DNA from: Tanypteryx hageni
Taxonomy: Eukaryota > Arthropoda > Insecta > Odonata > Petaluridae
Assembly (NCBI GenBank): GCA_028673005.1
Contig: CM054115.1
Location: 197,540,370 to 197,604,369 of the forward strand
Reading direction: 5' to 3'
DNA length: 64,000 bases
The notes beneath the pieces were generated by a model that was given only the letters and a program-made list of their open reading frames with translations, had not been told where the DNA came from and did no database searches. Below, one piece after another: positions 20,205 through 32,312 of the stretch; within the stretch, counting starts at the first letter, position 1; each line of letters opens with the position of its first letter. The translations under genes were made by a program, and so were the position numbers.

Positions 20205-23200
20205 CAAGAATTAAGGTTACGAAAGTTGCGAGCGAGAAAAAAAGATGTCCTCAGGAGTGCAGATTACGAACTCCATGCGTGGGTCGGGAGATTTGACTGG
20301 ACGCGATGAAATTTTGTTAGTGACATTTAAGCCATCTTCACCGGGATTGACCGCGGTTCTGAGGTTTGGAGTAGAGTTGAAGGTCTGAACCGAACTTGGG
20401 AGTGGACTTCGTCGACCTACGACCGAATATCGAATTGTGCAGGGCACCACTGGAACACTCTGGTGTTCACTACACGCCCGAATCGGCTCAGAGAGTAGCG
20501 ATTAGGATTCTCGAGCACAGTAGGGATTTCTTAGGCTAGAGAGTAGGGCAGGGTGTATGTCAGTTTTGGGTTAGGGGATAATCAATGCGTTTGTAGGAGA
20601 TAAATATCCCGAAAGATTATCTAATGATAGAATATATACCGAGCGTAACATACAGCACGAATTTCGCGATAGGTCATTGTTAGAATGTTCCGTAAAGGGC
20701 GCGACGGGTCGCAATTCCAATTTTGATGCGACGCCATACAGTCGTGGGAGTGATTGTGATGGGAGCGCATGTAGTTTTAGGGCGGAAGAAAAAGTCAAGG
20801 GTGAGATTAGTATGCAAAATGATAGTGAGAAATTAAACGTCGTCGTACTGAACTGTCGCAGCATCCGTAGAAAAACTGCTGAGTTCGAGCATCTTATTCG
20901 CAGTCTGCATGCCGACGTCGTGATAGGTACGGAAAGTTGGTTAACGGATGAGATTCAGAGTCAGGAGATATTTCCTAGAGACTATCGTGTCTATAGAAAA
21001 GAGCGCGCTAATAGATCGGGCGGGGGAGTTTTCATAGCTGTTAGTGATAAGTACGATAGCAGTGAGATTCCGATAAGTGACGAGGATATCGAGAGTGTTT
21101 GGTGCCGCATAAGTAAAGATGGCTCCAAAAAAGTGTTCAGATGCTCGTTTTACAGGCCACCTAACGCTGGTGTAGATTGAATTTTAAGTCTCGAGAAACA
21201 ACTATCAAAGCTTTGACTGATAAATCAAGATGGAATCGTTATAGTCGGTGGTGACTTTAACTTACACTCAATTGATTGAGAAAACCTATGGTTCGAATCT
21301 AGAGGTAAAGAACGCGAATCCTGTGAGGCATTAATCGAAACATTCTGCGAGCACTCTCTCCTTCAAGTAGTCAGAAAGCCAACGCGATCGGGAAACATTA
21401 GATTTATTAGTAACTAACGTCCCAGAAAGAATAAACAAAGTCACCATTGAAGATGGGATAAGTGATCATCAGGCCGTATATGCAGAGTGTAAGTTGAAAA
21501 TCGATAGGCACCCTAAGCCTCAAAGAAAGTTTTATATATTTGCTAAGGCAAACTTTTCAAGCTTCAGGTCTCGCCTACGAGAAAAACTACCTGGCTTCCG
21601 TGATATGACGGAACGATCAGGTGCTGAGTCGTCATGGACACTATTCAAGGATATAATGCTAAAGGGTATCGATAAGTACATTCCAGTTAAATTGAAGGTC
21701 GACAATAAAGTGCCACGTTGGTACAATAAGCAGGTTAGGATTGCGCTTAGGCGTCAGAGAATAAGCCACGCGAAAATAAAAAATATGCCGTCCACATCAT
21801 CCGATGAATATAGAGCAACAAAAGTTAAGACGATTAAGGAATCCCGCGCTAAATCGAGAAATACTATGCGCGAGGCTTTTACTAACTTCCGGAATAAGGT
21901 ATTAAATAATTATTTGAAGGAGGACCCTAAAGCGTTTTGGTCCTAGGTGAGAGAGGTCCAAGGTAGAGGCCCTACAATACCTTCCCTGCGTAATGACTCG
22001 GGTACCGTTATTCATGATAGCGTAGAGAAAGCCAACCTGTTAAACGGTCATTTTGTAAAAGCATTCACAGCCGTCAGCGACCATTGCGTACATTATGCAC
22101 CCGCAATAAGGGGGGACCTGATGGACGATATAGTATTTTCTGAGGTGGGAATAGCAAAGCAATTAAGTTCCATCAGATATAACAAAGCCACTGGCCCCGA
22201 AGAAATTCCTACTCGCGTTTTAAAAGAATTAGCTGAAGAAATAGCACTTTTCTTCGGATAATCTTCGAGAAATCCATTTCTCGCGCAGAGGTCCCTAGCG
22301 ACTGGAGGGTAGCGCATATTACCCCAATTCATAAGGGCGGCGACAAGGAGAACCCAGAAAATTACAGGCCGATTCCTTTAACTTCGATATCGTGTAAGAT
22401 TCTAGAGTATATACTCGTTAGCAACATAATGCGAATTCTGGATAGTAATTTATTGTTAGATGATTGTCAACACGGCTTCAGGAAAGGTATGTCATGTGAT
22501 ACTCAGCTCGGTCTTTTTGATAATTGTATACTGAGAAGCGGAGAAAAGAATACGCAGGTCGATGCCATCTTCTTAGATTTTAGGAAAGTCTTTGTAAAGG
22601 TACCTCACAGGAAGTTAATAACGAAATAAGAAACAGGCGTTTATTCTAAAATCGTCAGTTGGATACGTGAATTTTTAAATCATAGGAAGCAGAAGGTTGT
22701 TATAGATGGGAAATCTTCGAACTTAGTGGAGATTGTCTCTGGCGTTCCACAGAGTAGTGTAATTGGTCCGTTATTATTTCTAATTTATATAAACGATATC
22801 AGATCAGTAGTTAGAAGTAAAATTATGCTTTTAGCGGACGACACCGTCATCTACAGAGAAATAAGCAATCCAGAAGACCACCAGTATGTCCAAAATGACC
22901 TAGATGCTATCTCTGCATGGTGTAAGGAATGGCAGTTAGAACCAAATGAAATGCTGCGTCATCAACTTCTGGAGAACCAAGAGTACCTCGTTGGATAATA
23001 ATTATTCGTTGGACGGAGTAGAGATTCCAGTTTCAGACTCGATTAAATATCTTGGAGTGACGATCTATCATGTTCTCTCGTGGGACACCCACATTCGCCA
23101 ATTGATAGGTGCCGCTAACAAAAAGCTGGCTCTTATAGGGATAATAGTTCGAAATAGCTCCGAAAAAGTGAAAGAATTATGTTATTTATCCTTGGTTCGA

Positions 23201-23655
23201 CCGCAGGTCGAATATGCTTCAGCTGTGTGGGATCCCTAAGAAAAGGGACTCATTAACGAGATAGAAAAGGTTCAGCGCAGGGCAGCTAGATTTGTAAAGA
23301 GGAATTACGATAGTAAACAAAGCGTAACATCATTAATAGAAAATCTGAAATGGACATCGTTAGAGGAACGTAGGCTGCAGGCTAGAATTAAACTACTGGA
23401 AAAATTTATGTCGGAGGGACTAGCAAATGAGGTAGTAGGACTTATCAGAAGCCCGACGTATATCGGAAGGCAGGACAGTGAAGATAAGATTCGCGAAATC
23501 GACTATAGAACGAAGCGTTATAGAGGATCGTTTTTCCCTAGGACGATAAGAGACCATAATAGGAAAAGATAACGTTGGAATACTATGGACCCTTGGTGCA
23601 CTGCACCCCCTGCCATTTACCAAAAAGGTGACTTGCAGGGTATAATGTAGATGTA
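20205..23655 (+). mobile_element. CR1 retrotransposon, nearly full length, nested
   Basis: The element carries a 5' region richer in GC than its surroundings (about 20,205-20,800), a complete endonuclease-reverse transcriptase order, and a 3' end that reads TGACTTGCAGGG then a repeated TAGATG tail (near 23,641-23,662). A 3' fragment of the same family with the same tail lies on the minus strand at about 38,366-39,195. No ORF1 was recognised. The exact 5' edge is uncertain. Confidence 0.8.
20818..23572 (+). pseudogene. CR1 endonuclease-reverse transcriptase, decayed
   Basis: The N-terminal AP endonuclease shows VVVLNCRSIRRK, VIGTESWLTD (catalytic glutamate), SFYRPPNAGVD, VGGDFNLHSID and ISDHQAVY (SDH). 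The reverse transcriptase follows with ATGPEEIPTRVLKEL, ENYRPIPLTS, CQHGFRKGMSCDTQL, IFLDFRKVFVKVPH, SGVPQSSVIGPLLFLIYIND, LLADDTVIY and KYLGVTIY. The C-terminal part has RPQVEYASAVWDP, KVQRRAARFV and FFPRTIRDHNRK. This is the CR1 order. I count six in-frame stops (near 21,178, 21,214, 21,278, 21,944, 22,627 and 23,237) and frame changes near 21,395, 22,250 and 22,950. The invariant YADD position reads LADD. Confidence 0.85.
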
Positions 23656-24011
23656 GATGTATCTTCACCTCCCTCCATCGAACCCAGATAACAACTGCTG
23701 TTGCCATATGTATTAGTATTCAACCAACCGGCTAAATCCTCCACTCCTAGTTGTTCCCTAAAATCCCTCAAAGGTTCACTGAAGCCGTGTTCCAGCTGCG
23801 CCTTCTGAAGAATATCTCGAAGAACTAAACCTACGAAAGAGCTCTGAGGGGTCCTCTTAAGCTAGTAGTTAAAAAGAAAAAAATTGTCTTAAGGAAGAAA
23901 ACCCGGAAATATCTAATCTGATTCATCGGATGAACCGTCTCATTTCCGTCATAGAAAAACACATCCCAGCTTGATCAAAATACTCTTTGCGTTATTAATA
24001 TTTCCTAGTTT

Positions 24012-26360
24012 ATGGTGGAATTAAAACTTTTAACGTTAAACGTTGGTGGGATTGCTTCCAAAGTAGATCGCCAAGTTTTACTGGATTTTTTACGTAAATA
24101 CAAACCCGATTTAGCTCTCATCCAGGAAACAAACGTCAAATATCCTTAATCACCCTACTGGAGAGAGTGGAAGAAGAATTTCATTATTTCCACTCACCCG
24201 AGAGCGCCAGGTTCTTCGGCCTCATGTTTGTCGTGTCAAAAGCTGCCTTCTCCGTAGATTTTTCCCTGTTGGAAATAGAACCAGGCCAGCTTGCCGCCCT
24301 AAAATTCACATTAAATGGGAACAAATATATGTTGTACAACATCCATTGTCCTAATCACCCAGGGCGTGCAGAAAGGACACTTAATATTTGCAGTCGAACC
24401 TGGACTCCTGGACTAACGTAATACCCATTATTGGAGGGGACTTGAATACAACGCTTAATCCGCTTCTGGAGCGCCAATCAAAGAGAGAGCATAACACACG
24501 TGCTTCCAGCCGACTGGCTCACATTTGCCATCGACACAAACTAATAGACTCGTGGAGGAACCTACACCCAAATCAAATTGAATATACACGCTTTGGATCA
24601 AAACTAAACCGAATAACGGCTTCTCGGTTAGATCAAATTTTTCTACATAAGAGACAAAAAATTAATCTTCTCGACAGCACCCATATCATATGTGGCTTCA
24701 CAGACCACTCCGCTGTCTTGACAAGAATCAACATAGAAGAAAGAAGAAGAAGGCTCGCATATTGGACCTTCCCTAACTACTTGCTAAAATACGAATGTTT
24801 TAAGAAGTATTTTAAACATTTCTGGAATTTTTGGAAATCTCAGAAAGATGAATTTGCCTCGTTCTTCTCCTGGTGGGATGTCGGAAAGGTTGAAATCAAA
24901 TGGCTAGAAATCGAATACATAAAAGTTAACAAAAATGAGTCGTTTCATTTCCACCTCAAAAATAAGAGAGACGAAGTTGACCACCTCTCCAAAGAAATAG
25001 CAAAAAACCCTCTACTAAAAGGAAGAAAAGCCGAACTCGGAGCAATCGAAAGACGTTTGGCATCCAAAAGTGTCCTCGAAAAACGCAGCCGGTTTCTAAA
25101 AGAAGGCAATGCGCCCAGTGCTTTCTTTTTCTCACTGGAAAAAGGAAACAAAGATTACATAAGCATTTTGACAACACCTGATGGAAATAAAATATGCGAC
25201 GAGAAATCCATAGACGATTACTTGAGAGAGCATTTCAGACAAAATTATGACAAAAATGTTTTAGAAGGAGCCGATAATTTCCTTGCTCAAGCGCAAATCC
25301 CTTCTCTTAGTGAGGAATGGAAAACTGAGGTTGACCATCTAATTACAATGGATGAACTAAAATCTGCCATCTCGTGCCTTAGTAGAACGACATCCCCCGG
25401 ACCCGATGGATTAACCACGTAATTCTAGCAGGCATTTAGCAATATATTGGCTAAAGATATTTATCGTCTCTGGAGAAGCAGCCTCAAAGCAGGATCGGTC
25501 CCGATGTCGTGGAGAAGAACGGCTTTAAGGTTAATCCCTAAAAAAGGCGACCGTGAAAATATAGACAACCTGAGACCACCTTAGAAAAATCAGTTCAATT
25601 CCTTACTGAGATGATGAAATCCGATATCTATCAAGTATCATTAGATTTAGATAAAAAGATATCTGATGTAAATGACTTGAAACTCAAGTGGTCGAACATC
25701 GGGTGGTTCACTAATCAGAGAGTTCTTAACACCCGAATTATGTATAGCATTCCTTCAATCAAAAAGGATTCGGATATCCCCTTCAAACTTTTTCATCAAG
25801 GTATAATCCACCCATGACAGGCCGCACATATAGACTCGACAGCATCTCCTTACTGTAGAGCATGTGGAGGAGACGGATCACTGCCTCACCGTTTCTTTGA
25901 CTGCCCTAAAATAGCCTTGTTACTAAAACTGGTGGATCAATTGTGTCAACGACTAGATCCCAACTTCAAGCTCAACAGAGAAAACTTTTTGATAATTCCA
26001 AATGAAAAAACAAAAAATTCATCTGCAATATCTTTTCTCCTCTCGACATCTAAGGCAGTTATTCATTCCATCCACGAAGAACGACCGCCGTATCCCATCT
26101 CTTCCATCAGGCTGCTAAATGTCTTCAGTGGACGCATAAAATGGAGAATTCTTACTGATTACCTTTTTTCTAAAGGAAACGAGCAAGAAATGGCCAACTT
26201 CAAGATCACTTGGAGCTCTTCTTCTAATCTCTTCTCTTTCCTAAAATTATTCCTCCTCCCCTTCTCCACATCGAACCCGTCCTTCCTCCCTTCTTTCCTA
26301 CCAAACATGCCGTCACCAAATCATTCAAGCACATTAACACCCAACTGCATGATACCTTAA
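24012..26360 (+). pseudogene. ORF2 of the Tx1/L1-like element, reverse-transcriptase core deleted
   Basis: The ATG at 24,012 starts an AP endonuclease: LLTLNVGGIASKVDRQ, LALIQETN, IIGGDLNTTLNP, SRLDQIFL and GFTDHSAVL. A linker with WWDVGKVEIKW follows, then NAPSAFFFSLEKGN and TSPGPDGLT, the usual entry to the reverse transcriptase, and SWRRTALRLIPKKG. The reading then jumps at about 25,581 from NLRPP to a C-terminal segment. That segment carries a CCHC-like knuckle, C-x2-C-x7-H-x4-C, in YCRACGGDGSLPHRFFDC. RT blocks A, B and the YADD block are absent, so several hundred residues are deleted. Stops at 24,147, 24,419 and 25,420 and frame changes add to this. Dead copy. Confidence 0.8.
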
Positions 26361-26505
26361 AATGCCTAAAAGTTGAGCTTTTTCTATATATGAATAATGT
26401 TTTGCTTGTAAGGCGACATTAAAAATGTCAATGAGCAGTATGCAAAGCTGTAATTTTAAAAATAGTTCAGCACTGCAAGGCTTATGTCAAACAAAAAAAA
26501 ACATA

Positions 26506-27295
26506 TAGACATAGTCTTCACGATGCTTTTTCGCCTGCTGTATGCGCTACACGAGTCAAACACTCTCTACCCGCTACGGATAGGACGGCGCTACTCGCCT
26601 TGATTTTGGATCGCAAATATGCACCAAGTTGTTGGAAATGAGATGCACTTATGAAATTATTTACAGAGCAACAATTTATTTACTAAACCTACTCGCTATA
26701 TGTGGTTATTTTTTAAACAGGTAGATAATTTTCCAAAGTGGTCAAAATGGCCGCACGCGACACTCTTGTTACAAAATACCGCGCAATGTCTTATTGGTTG
26801 AAGTCCGATGCGGCACAACGTTCCATCTAAGACTTTAAATGCGTCCTATCAAAACAACCGCATCTATAAATGCTACCCGCCAATGTAAATACCCTCTCAC
26901 CTCTCAAGGGCCACATTTGTCAAAATGGAGAAAGACACCCGAACTTACCAAATGTGAAAACGGCCAGGTTAACCACCCGCCCACATATCGAGAGAGAGAG
27001 AGTGCCCTGCATATCTCGAGGCACCGGAGTGGCTGAGAACCAGCAACGATATCACAGCCGCCAAGGTAAGGATAACTGCTAAATATCGGGTCCCAGCTGC
27101 CATTAATGCTCAAGCCTCCAAATTTGTTCCGGGGAAAGGCTCCCGCTACGGCCATGATCGCTCCTCCGGTTACCGCGAATGATCTGAATCTCGTTCGAAG
27201 GGCAGCTCCAGCAATACCAGCCACCCGCCAAAGAGGATGGCAAGAAAAAGATGAAGAATAGGTCAAGGGGGCAATTGCAGAAAGATCCGCCATTA
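26506..27295. other. Unassigned region with a GC-richer segment
   Basis: No gene is supported. The part 26,940-27,290 is richer in GC than its neighbours and is read without stops for 150 codons on the minus strand (26,904-27,353), but the peptide resembles nothing I know and partly overlaps the end of the RTE fragment. A GA microsatellite of about ten bases and a donor-like AAGGTAAGG (27,063-27,071) are present. Confidence 0.4.
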
Positions 27296-28290
27296 CCTTA
27301 GTGATACATGGTTTTCTGATTTTCTTCTCTTTTTTCCCAATCTCTTTATCCAAGATATCCTTTGATACTGGTTTTGATTTCTTCCCACTCTATATTCACG
27401 GTCTTTGGTTGGTTTTCCAAATTTTTTAGGCGATCTTCCAACCTCAGGTTGACTACATCATGCCTTTATCTCAATTTATCTATGTCCCAAGTCTTCCTCT
27501 TCTAGTTTTTCTTATTTGCTTGAGCTTTGTATTTACGTGAACTATTAGAAAGTTGTGATCTGAATCAATCTGTGCTCCTGGTAATGCCTTGGCGGTCTTT
27601 ATGCTGTTCCTGAATCTTTGTTTTATGATATAATCTATTTGGCACCTCATTCTATCTTCTGGCCTTTACCATGCGTATAACTTTCGTTTATAGTACTTAA
27701 ACATGTGCAAGGTCATAATTGATGTAGAAGTCTACCAGTTTTTACCCTCCTTGGTATCTCATCCCAAGTCCGTATTGCCCAAAAACATTTTCCTTCTGTC
27801 CTTCTCCGACTATGCTGCTCCGATCTCCCGTTATTTTACAGTTTTCATTCCTCTTCCGTCTTCTTCGTAAATATCATTAACTTGCTCATAGGTTATCTCG
27901 GTTTCTTCATCTTCATGAGCTGACGTTGACATATATAACTGGATTATTAACATGTTCACTGGGACTGCTTTTAGCTGTACTGTCATCAATCTATCATTCG
28001 TTGTTATTATCTTTTTTAACGCTTTTCGTCATATCTTTCCTAAGCACCAGAGCTAATCCACTTTCCCCATCATTTTCTCCAGAGTAAACTACAATTAACT
28101 CTTCCGAGTCGAACTGTCCTTCTCATTCCCATCTAGTTTAGCTAAGTCCTATAATGCCAAATTAATTTCTTTTCATTTCTTCTTTCAAGTTTTCTAACGT
28201 TCCTGCCTTTCTCATAGTTCTTGCGTTCCAAGTGCCTATTCCTAAATTACTTTCGACAATTGTTTTCCTCAAGGCAATCACCGTCCGGAG
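27296..28290 (-). mobile_element. RTE endonuclease fragment (5' part of an element)
   Basis: On the minus strand, next to an AT microsatellite, the reading starts with LGIGTWNARTMRKAGTLENL, the N-terminal AP endonuclease block of RTE elements. Further blocks lie in shifting frames: LALVLRKDMTKSV, RMRCQIDYIIKQRFRNSI near 27,640-27,600, and GAQIDSDHNFLIV with the SDH motif near 27,560. The linker KKIRKPCITK follows near 27,310. Several stops and frameshifts break it. The reverse transcriptase is not present: similarity ends near 27,295. It is complementary in content to the RTE 3' fragment at 15,685-16,800 but lies on the other strand, so they are separate copies. Confidence 0.75.
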
Positions 28291-28293
28291 TTC

Positions 28294-28294
<1 letters not shown>

Positions 28295-28347
<53 letters not shown>
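28295..28347. repeat. AT microsatellite
   Basis: About 26 AT dinucleotides between the 5' end of the RTE fragment and the first hairpin-family unit. Confidence 0.95.
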
Positions 28348-28349
<2 letters not shown>

Positions 28350-28355
<6 letters not shown>

Positions 28356-29027
28356 ATTAGTTGATGATTGCATTCTGTAAGCATTTAATCCTGCTCAAAT
28401 AAACATATTAATATTTCAGAGAGATAAAACATTATTGGAAATATTTTTTTAATTAAAAATATTTCACTTCTACACCAAATTTCAGTCTTTCCTTATGTAA
28501 ATAAATTTGATTAAAACAATGACTTTAATTTGCAATTTTAAGAATATTATACTTTATCCAATGTGAGGTACTAATTCCAGATATTTCTGTCAAATTTTGA
28601 AGATGTAGAAAGTTTTAAAGTGAAACAATATTAATTTAATAGTTTAAAATTTAAAATATTTTAACGGCCTCAATAAAATATTGTTGGTGTTTGTCAAATG
28701 TGTTTTTGATTCAATGCCCTAACATCTAACTAAATTTAAAATTTCAGCTTCCTAGCTTGCACCGTAGTACCTAAGCATTTATTTTTTTTTAATTTATGAA
28801 TTTTTTGCAGTCGAACCAATTAAAATATCAAAATTTCTATAATCTCTGTTAACTTTTTTTTACAAATTCCACCTTTCGAAAAAATTCAGCACCGTAGCAT
28901 ATTCAAAAACAAACCTTTGAAATTTCATTAATAATTGTGATTTTTAGCGGACGTATCGTAAAACTTTTTCAAGATTCCTAGTCGGTTTTGAACATAATCC
29001 TTCCTAGGTAAAAAAGTTCCAATCTAT
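28350..29027 (+). repeat. Hairpin-family repeat unit, forward
   Basis: The unit begins with a decayed hairpin (ATTGCATTCTGTAAGCA, 28,367-28,383) and carries the landmarks of the family in order: TTTCAGAGAGATA, GCAATTTTAAGAATATTAT, TAACGGCC, AATTTCAGCTTCCTAGCT, CCGTAGTACCTAA, AAATTAAAATATCAAAATTT and CTAGTCGGTTTTG. The same order occurs at 62.6-63.35 kb. Its right edge is cut by the hAT element at 29,036. Confidence 0.7.
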
Positions 29028-29035
29028 ATATATAT

Positions 29036-32000
29036 CAGAGGCGTATATTCAGGGTGTGCTAGGTGTGCGGTGCACACCCACGGATTCGCAATGTCACAGA
29101 TATTATATTTTTGCATTTATTCCTGTTAAAGACTCCCCTAATCGTTTTCTGGCTTCGCGTGATTCCTAAAATCAAATCCAATATACAATGGTTCATGAAG
29201 AGGAGAAGTTTCGGCGCGTAAACATTGTATCACATTCACGTTAATAGCCCGGGTGTGCGGTAAGAAATACGGATAGCTTTGAGCCCTTTAAACATACGTA
29301 CAGATGGCGCAGCGGGTCAAATTCTTAGCCACCTTGTGGATTTAAACCGTCCAGAAGGCGTGGCAGGGTGTGCGCTGAGACAACAGCACCCAGAAGTAGT
29401 TAGCGGTTGTGATTGGCTATTGTGTGAAGCAATCCAATTCAACGTTGTTACTTGTCATGAGATGCTGTTTTTGTTTTCTGAGTTTCGTCTGTTTTGCGTG
29501 CGTGGGGTAAAGTGTGAACCGACGTGTTTATGACACCGATTTAGACAAGTTTTTAACATATATTTATAATTTTTTAGATATAATTTATAACTTTTTGCCC
29601 ATATTTACAATGGTAAACAGTGTTGACGATGTACTGAATGCCCCGTTTTCTGCCAGAGCTTTTGCGGATTGTATGAACAAAGTCGAAGAAGGTAAGCCAC
29701 GTCCTCCTCTTCCAAATTTACTGTGCAAGCACAAAGATGCAAAAACTGAGTACATGAGACATTTCTCTGTTTCACAATACGATTCAGTAGAATGGTTAAC
29801 TGGATGTGAAGTGCTGTCAAGACTTTTTTGTTGGCCTTGTTTATTATTCTCCAAAGAGAAAGGTGTTTGGAATAAGCACGGGTATTCCGATCTTAATCAT
29901 TAGGCTGCAGCAATGCAAAAACATGAGCGCTCCCAGCCACATGTTCAGTCATTTTTAAATCTTAAGATGTTTGGAAAACAAAGAATAGACATTCTCATTG
30001 ACAGACAAAGAAAAATTGAAATTAGTTGTCATAATGAACAAGTAAAGAAAAATAGAGACGTTTTAAAAAGATTAATTGATGCTGTATGTTATTAGGCTAA
30101 GCAAGAGCTTCCTTTGAGAGGTCATGATGAGTCTGAAGATTCAGCCAACCGAAGGAATTATATAGAATTTTTAAATGTGCTCCGTGAGTATGATCCTCCT
30201 TTAGACTGTCATTTAAAGGCATCGACTGTATTTCGAGGAACTTCTCCCACAGTACAAAATGATATCATTAACGCTATATCTGATGTAGTTAAAGATGCTA
30301 TAAAGAAAGTTCTTCCGCTACATTTGTGGTCATTCTTCTGGATGAAACTTCTGATGTAATGTCGAAATCGCAGCTATCAACTGTTTTCCGTTTTGTCCAT
30401 AATGGGCAAACACACGAAAGGTTTATCGGATTTACAGACGTAAGTGATGATAGAACGTCTAGTGGTCTTTTTAAACAAGTTGTAAACAGAGTTGAGGAAT
30501 TTAATATTAAGGACAAGTTGGTCGGCCAAACTTATGATGGTGCCTGTGCAATGAGTGGACATATTAATGGGTTGCAGAGTAAAGTTATCGAGGCCTATCC
30601 TTTAGCAATATTTACGCATTGCTACGCTCACGTTTTGAACTTAGTTCTGAAGCAAAGCCTCTTGAATATCAAGGAATGTAGATTGTTTTTCCAAACTATC
30701 AGTGGATTGGCAGCATATTTTTATAAATCATAGAAAAGAGTAAATGCTTTGCAAGATTTTGTTGCTAAAAAATTACACTCCGTCGCACCAACCAGATGGA
30801 ATTTTACTTCCCGTTTATCAAACAGTAAAACGCCACAGAAGTCAACTTATTGCATTTTTTGAACACATTGTGGAGAATTCTGGGGATTGGGACGTGGATG
30901 CTGTAATCAAATCTCGTGGTTTTCTGTATTTCTTGGAAGATTTTCAAACAATTTTTTTGCTAGAAATTTTTTCTGTTCTGTTTGGCTATATTGATGTTTT
31001 GAATAATATATTGCAAACATCATCCTATGACATATTGTACTGTTGTAAAAAAGTGCATGATACTATGAAATAGCTTAGGAATGACAAGGAACATGGATTT
31101 GATGATATTTGGGTTTCTGCAAAGAAAAAGCATACGGTTGAGTCGTCGAAGCCTAAAAGACGAAAAGGATCTATAGAAGAGGAGAAGAGCGCGTGCCTTC
31201 GATTATACCAGAGAATAGTCGACTGCTTGTGCCTGGAGATGGAAGAAAGATACTCTTCACTTTCGAAACTTTTTTCAACTTTTTTCAACTCCTTTGTAGC
31301 GAAAGATATGATCAGTATGCGAAAACTTTTCCTGATAGTATTCTAGAAAAATTAAAGGATTTCTACGGACCAGTTTTTGACTACGTTCGCCTAAAAAATG
31401 AACTATAAGTGCTCTTTTCTTCTGATGAATTTGCGAGGAAACCAGTGCATCGCCTATTAAAATTCATGTAAGAAAATCAGCTTCAGGTTGCATTCAAGGA
31501 GATTTATAAATTAGCGGAACTTATCATGACGATTCCGAGTTCTACTGCTACAGTCGAGCGTTCTTTTTCGGCTATGAAGAGAATACATACGTGTTATAGA
31601 GGAACACAAACGCAGGAAAGGTTATGCGGCCTAAGTTCACTCGCCATTGAAAAGACATTGCTGGCGGAACTGAAGAAACGACCTTCATTTTATGATTATG
31701 TTCTAACAAAATTCCTAAGGCAAAACAGGAGATTGGAACTGGTGTATAAATAAGTAAGTAAAATGTGTTTTTTAACCCTTTCTTTGATTCAATCCGGAAA
31801 ATAATATTTTCCCAAGTGATTACTTTTTCAGATTTCTGTGCGTATTATATGGTTGTACATATTTAAAAATCGTAACAAAATACAGATAATTCGTACCTCA
31901 CTCTAGTATCTTCTCACAACGAAGCGTTAACCATTCTCACATAAACGGCGTGCGTGATGCATAGCTCAAGTCTATTTGACGGGGAACCCTTGTGTTGTCC

Positions 32001-32243
32001 ATAATTATGGATTGTATAGTTAAAATCATATCAGTTAGTAAATTAAAGTATTCAAAATTATTCTAAGATTAATTGCATTAGACCAATTAAGAAGAGCGCT
32101 GCTGCGCTATGCTCTCTTGAAACTTTCACACGTCGATAAAAATGCAATCGTACGTTCAAATTAACACGTGAATTTTGTAGTGTGGGTTGCATACCCCCCT
32201 CCCCAATAAAAGCACACCCAACCTAAATGGGCACGTGACGCCA

Positions 32244-32246
<3 letters not shown>
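29036..32246 (+). mobile_element. hAT DNA transposon with 8-bp target duplication
   Basis: The left end reads CAGAGGCGT and the right end, on the minus strand, CAGTGGCGT, a short hAT-type terminal inverted repeat; subterminal GTGTGC motifs occur at both ends. Both flanks are ATATATAT (29,028-29,035 and 32,247-32,254), the 8 bp expected for hAT, though the AT microsatellite weakens this as proof. The 3,211-bp body encodes one transposase. Insertion was into the AT-rich part of the hairpin repeat family. Confidence 0.85.
29610..31753 (+). pseudogene. hAT transposase with TTF-type zinc finger, decayed
   Basis: From the ATG at 29,610, the N-terminal part holds a TTF-type zinc finger (FCWPCLLFSKEKGVW, then H residues in MQKHERSQPH). 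Then come CHNEQVKKNRDVLKRLI and LDETSDVMSKSQL with the first catalytic aspartate, VGQTYDGACAMSG with the second, THCYAHVLNLV, and the hATC dimerisation region IPSSTATVERSFSAMKRI with the catalytic glutamate. This order matches hAT transposases related to ZMYM1-like host proteins. Six in-frame stops are at 29,901, 30,093, 30,731, 31,071, 31,406 and 31,469, four TAG and two TAA. Frame changes lie near 30,310, 30,810 and 31,285. The catalytic residues survive but the gene is dead. Confidence 0.9.

Positions 32247-32312
<66 letters not shown>
32247..32312. repeat. AT microsatellite
   Basis: AT dinucleotides, with one ACAT interruption, directly right of the hAT element; the first eight bases are its target duplication. 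Confidence 0.95.

Larger units (their letters stand above)
16805..26505 (+). mobile_element. Tx1/L1-like non-LTR retrotransposon, interrupted by a nested CR1
   Basis: A GC-richer 5' UTR (about 16,805-17,018) leads into ORF1 (17,019-18,389). ORF2 begins only at 24,012. Between them lie 1.8 kb of unassigned sequence and a CR1 element at about 20,205-23,655. The 3' UTR follows ORF2 and seems to end in an A-rich stretch near 26,490-26,500. That ORF1 and ORF2 belong to one element is an inference from their order, strand and clade-consistent domains; each could also be a separate fragment. Confidence 0.6.

Noticed and set aside
29901..31471. Alternative genetic code with TAG and TAA as glutamine
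   Set aside because: Other elements in the window carry TAA, TAG and TGA at decayed positions, and frameshifts in the same gene show it is a pseudogene.
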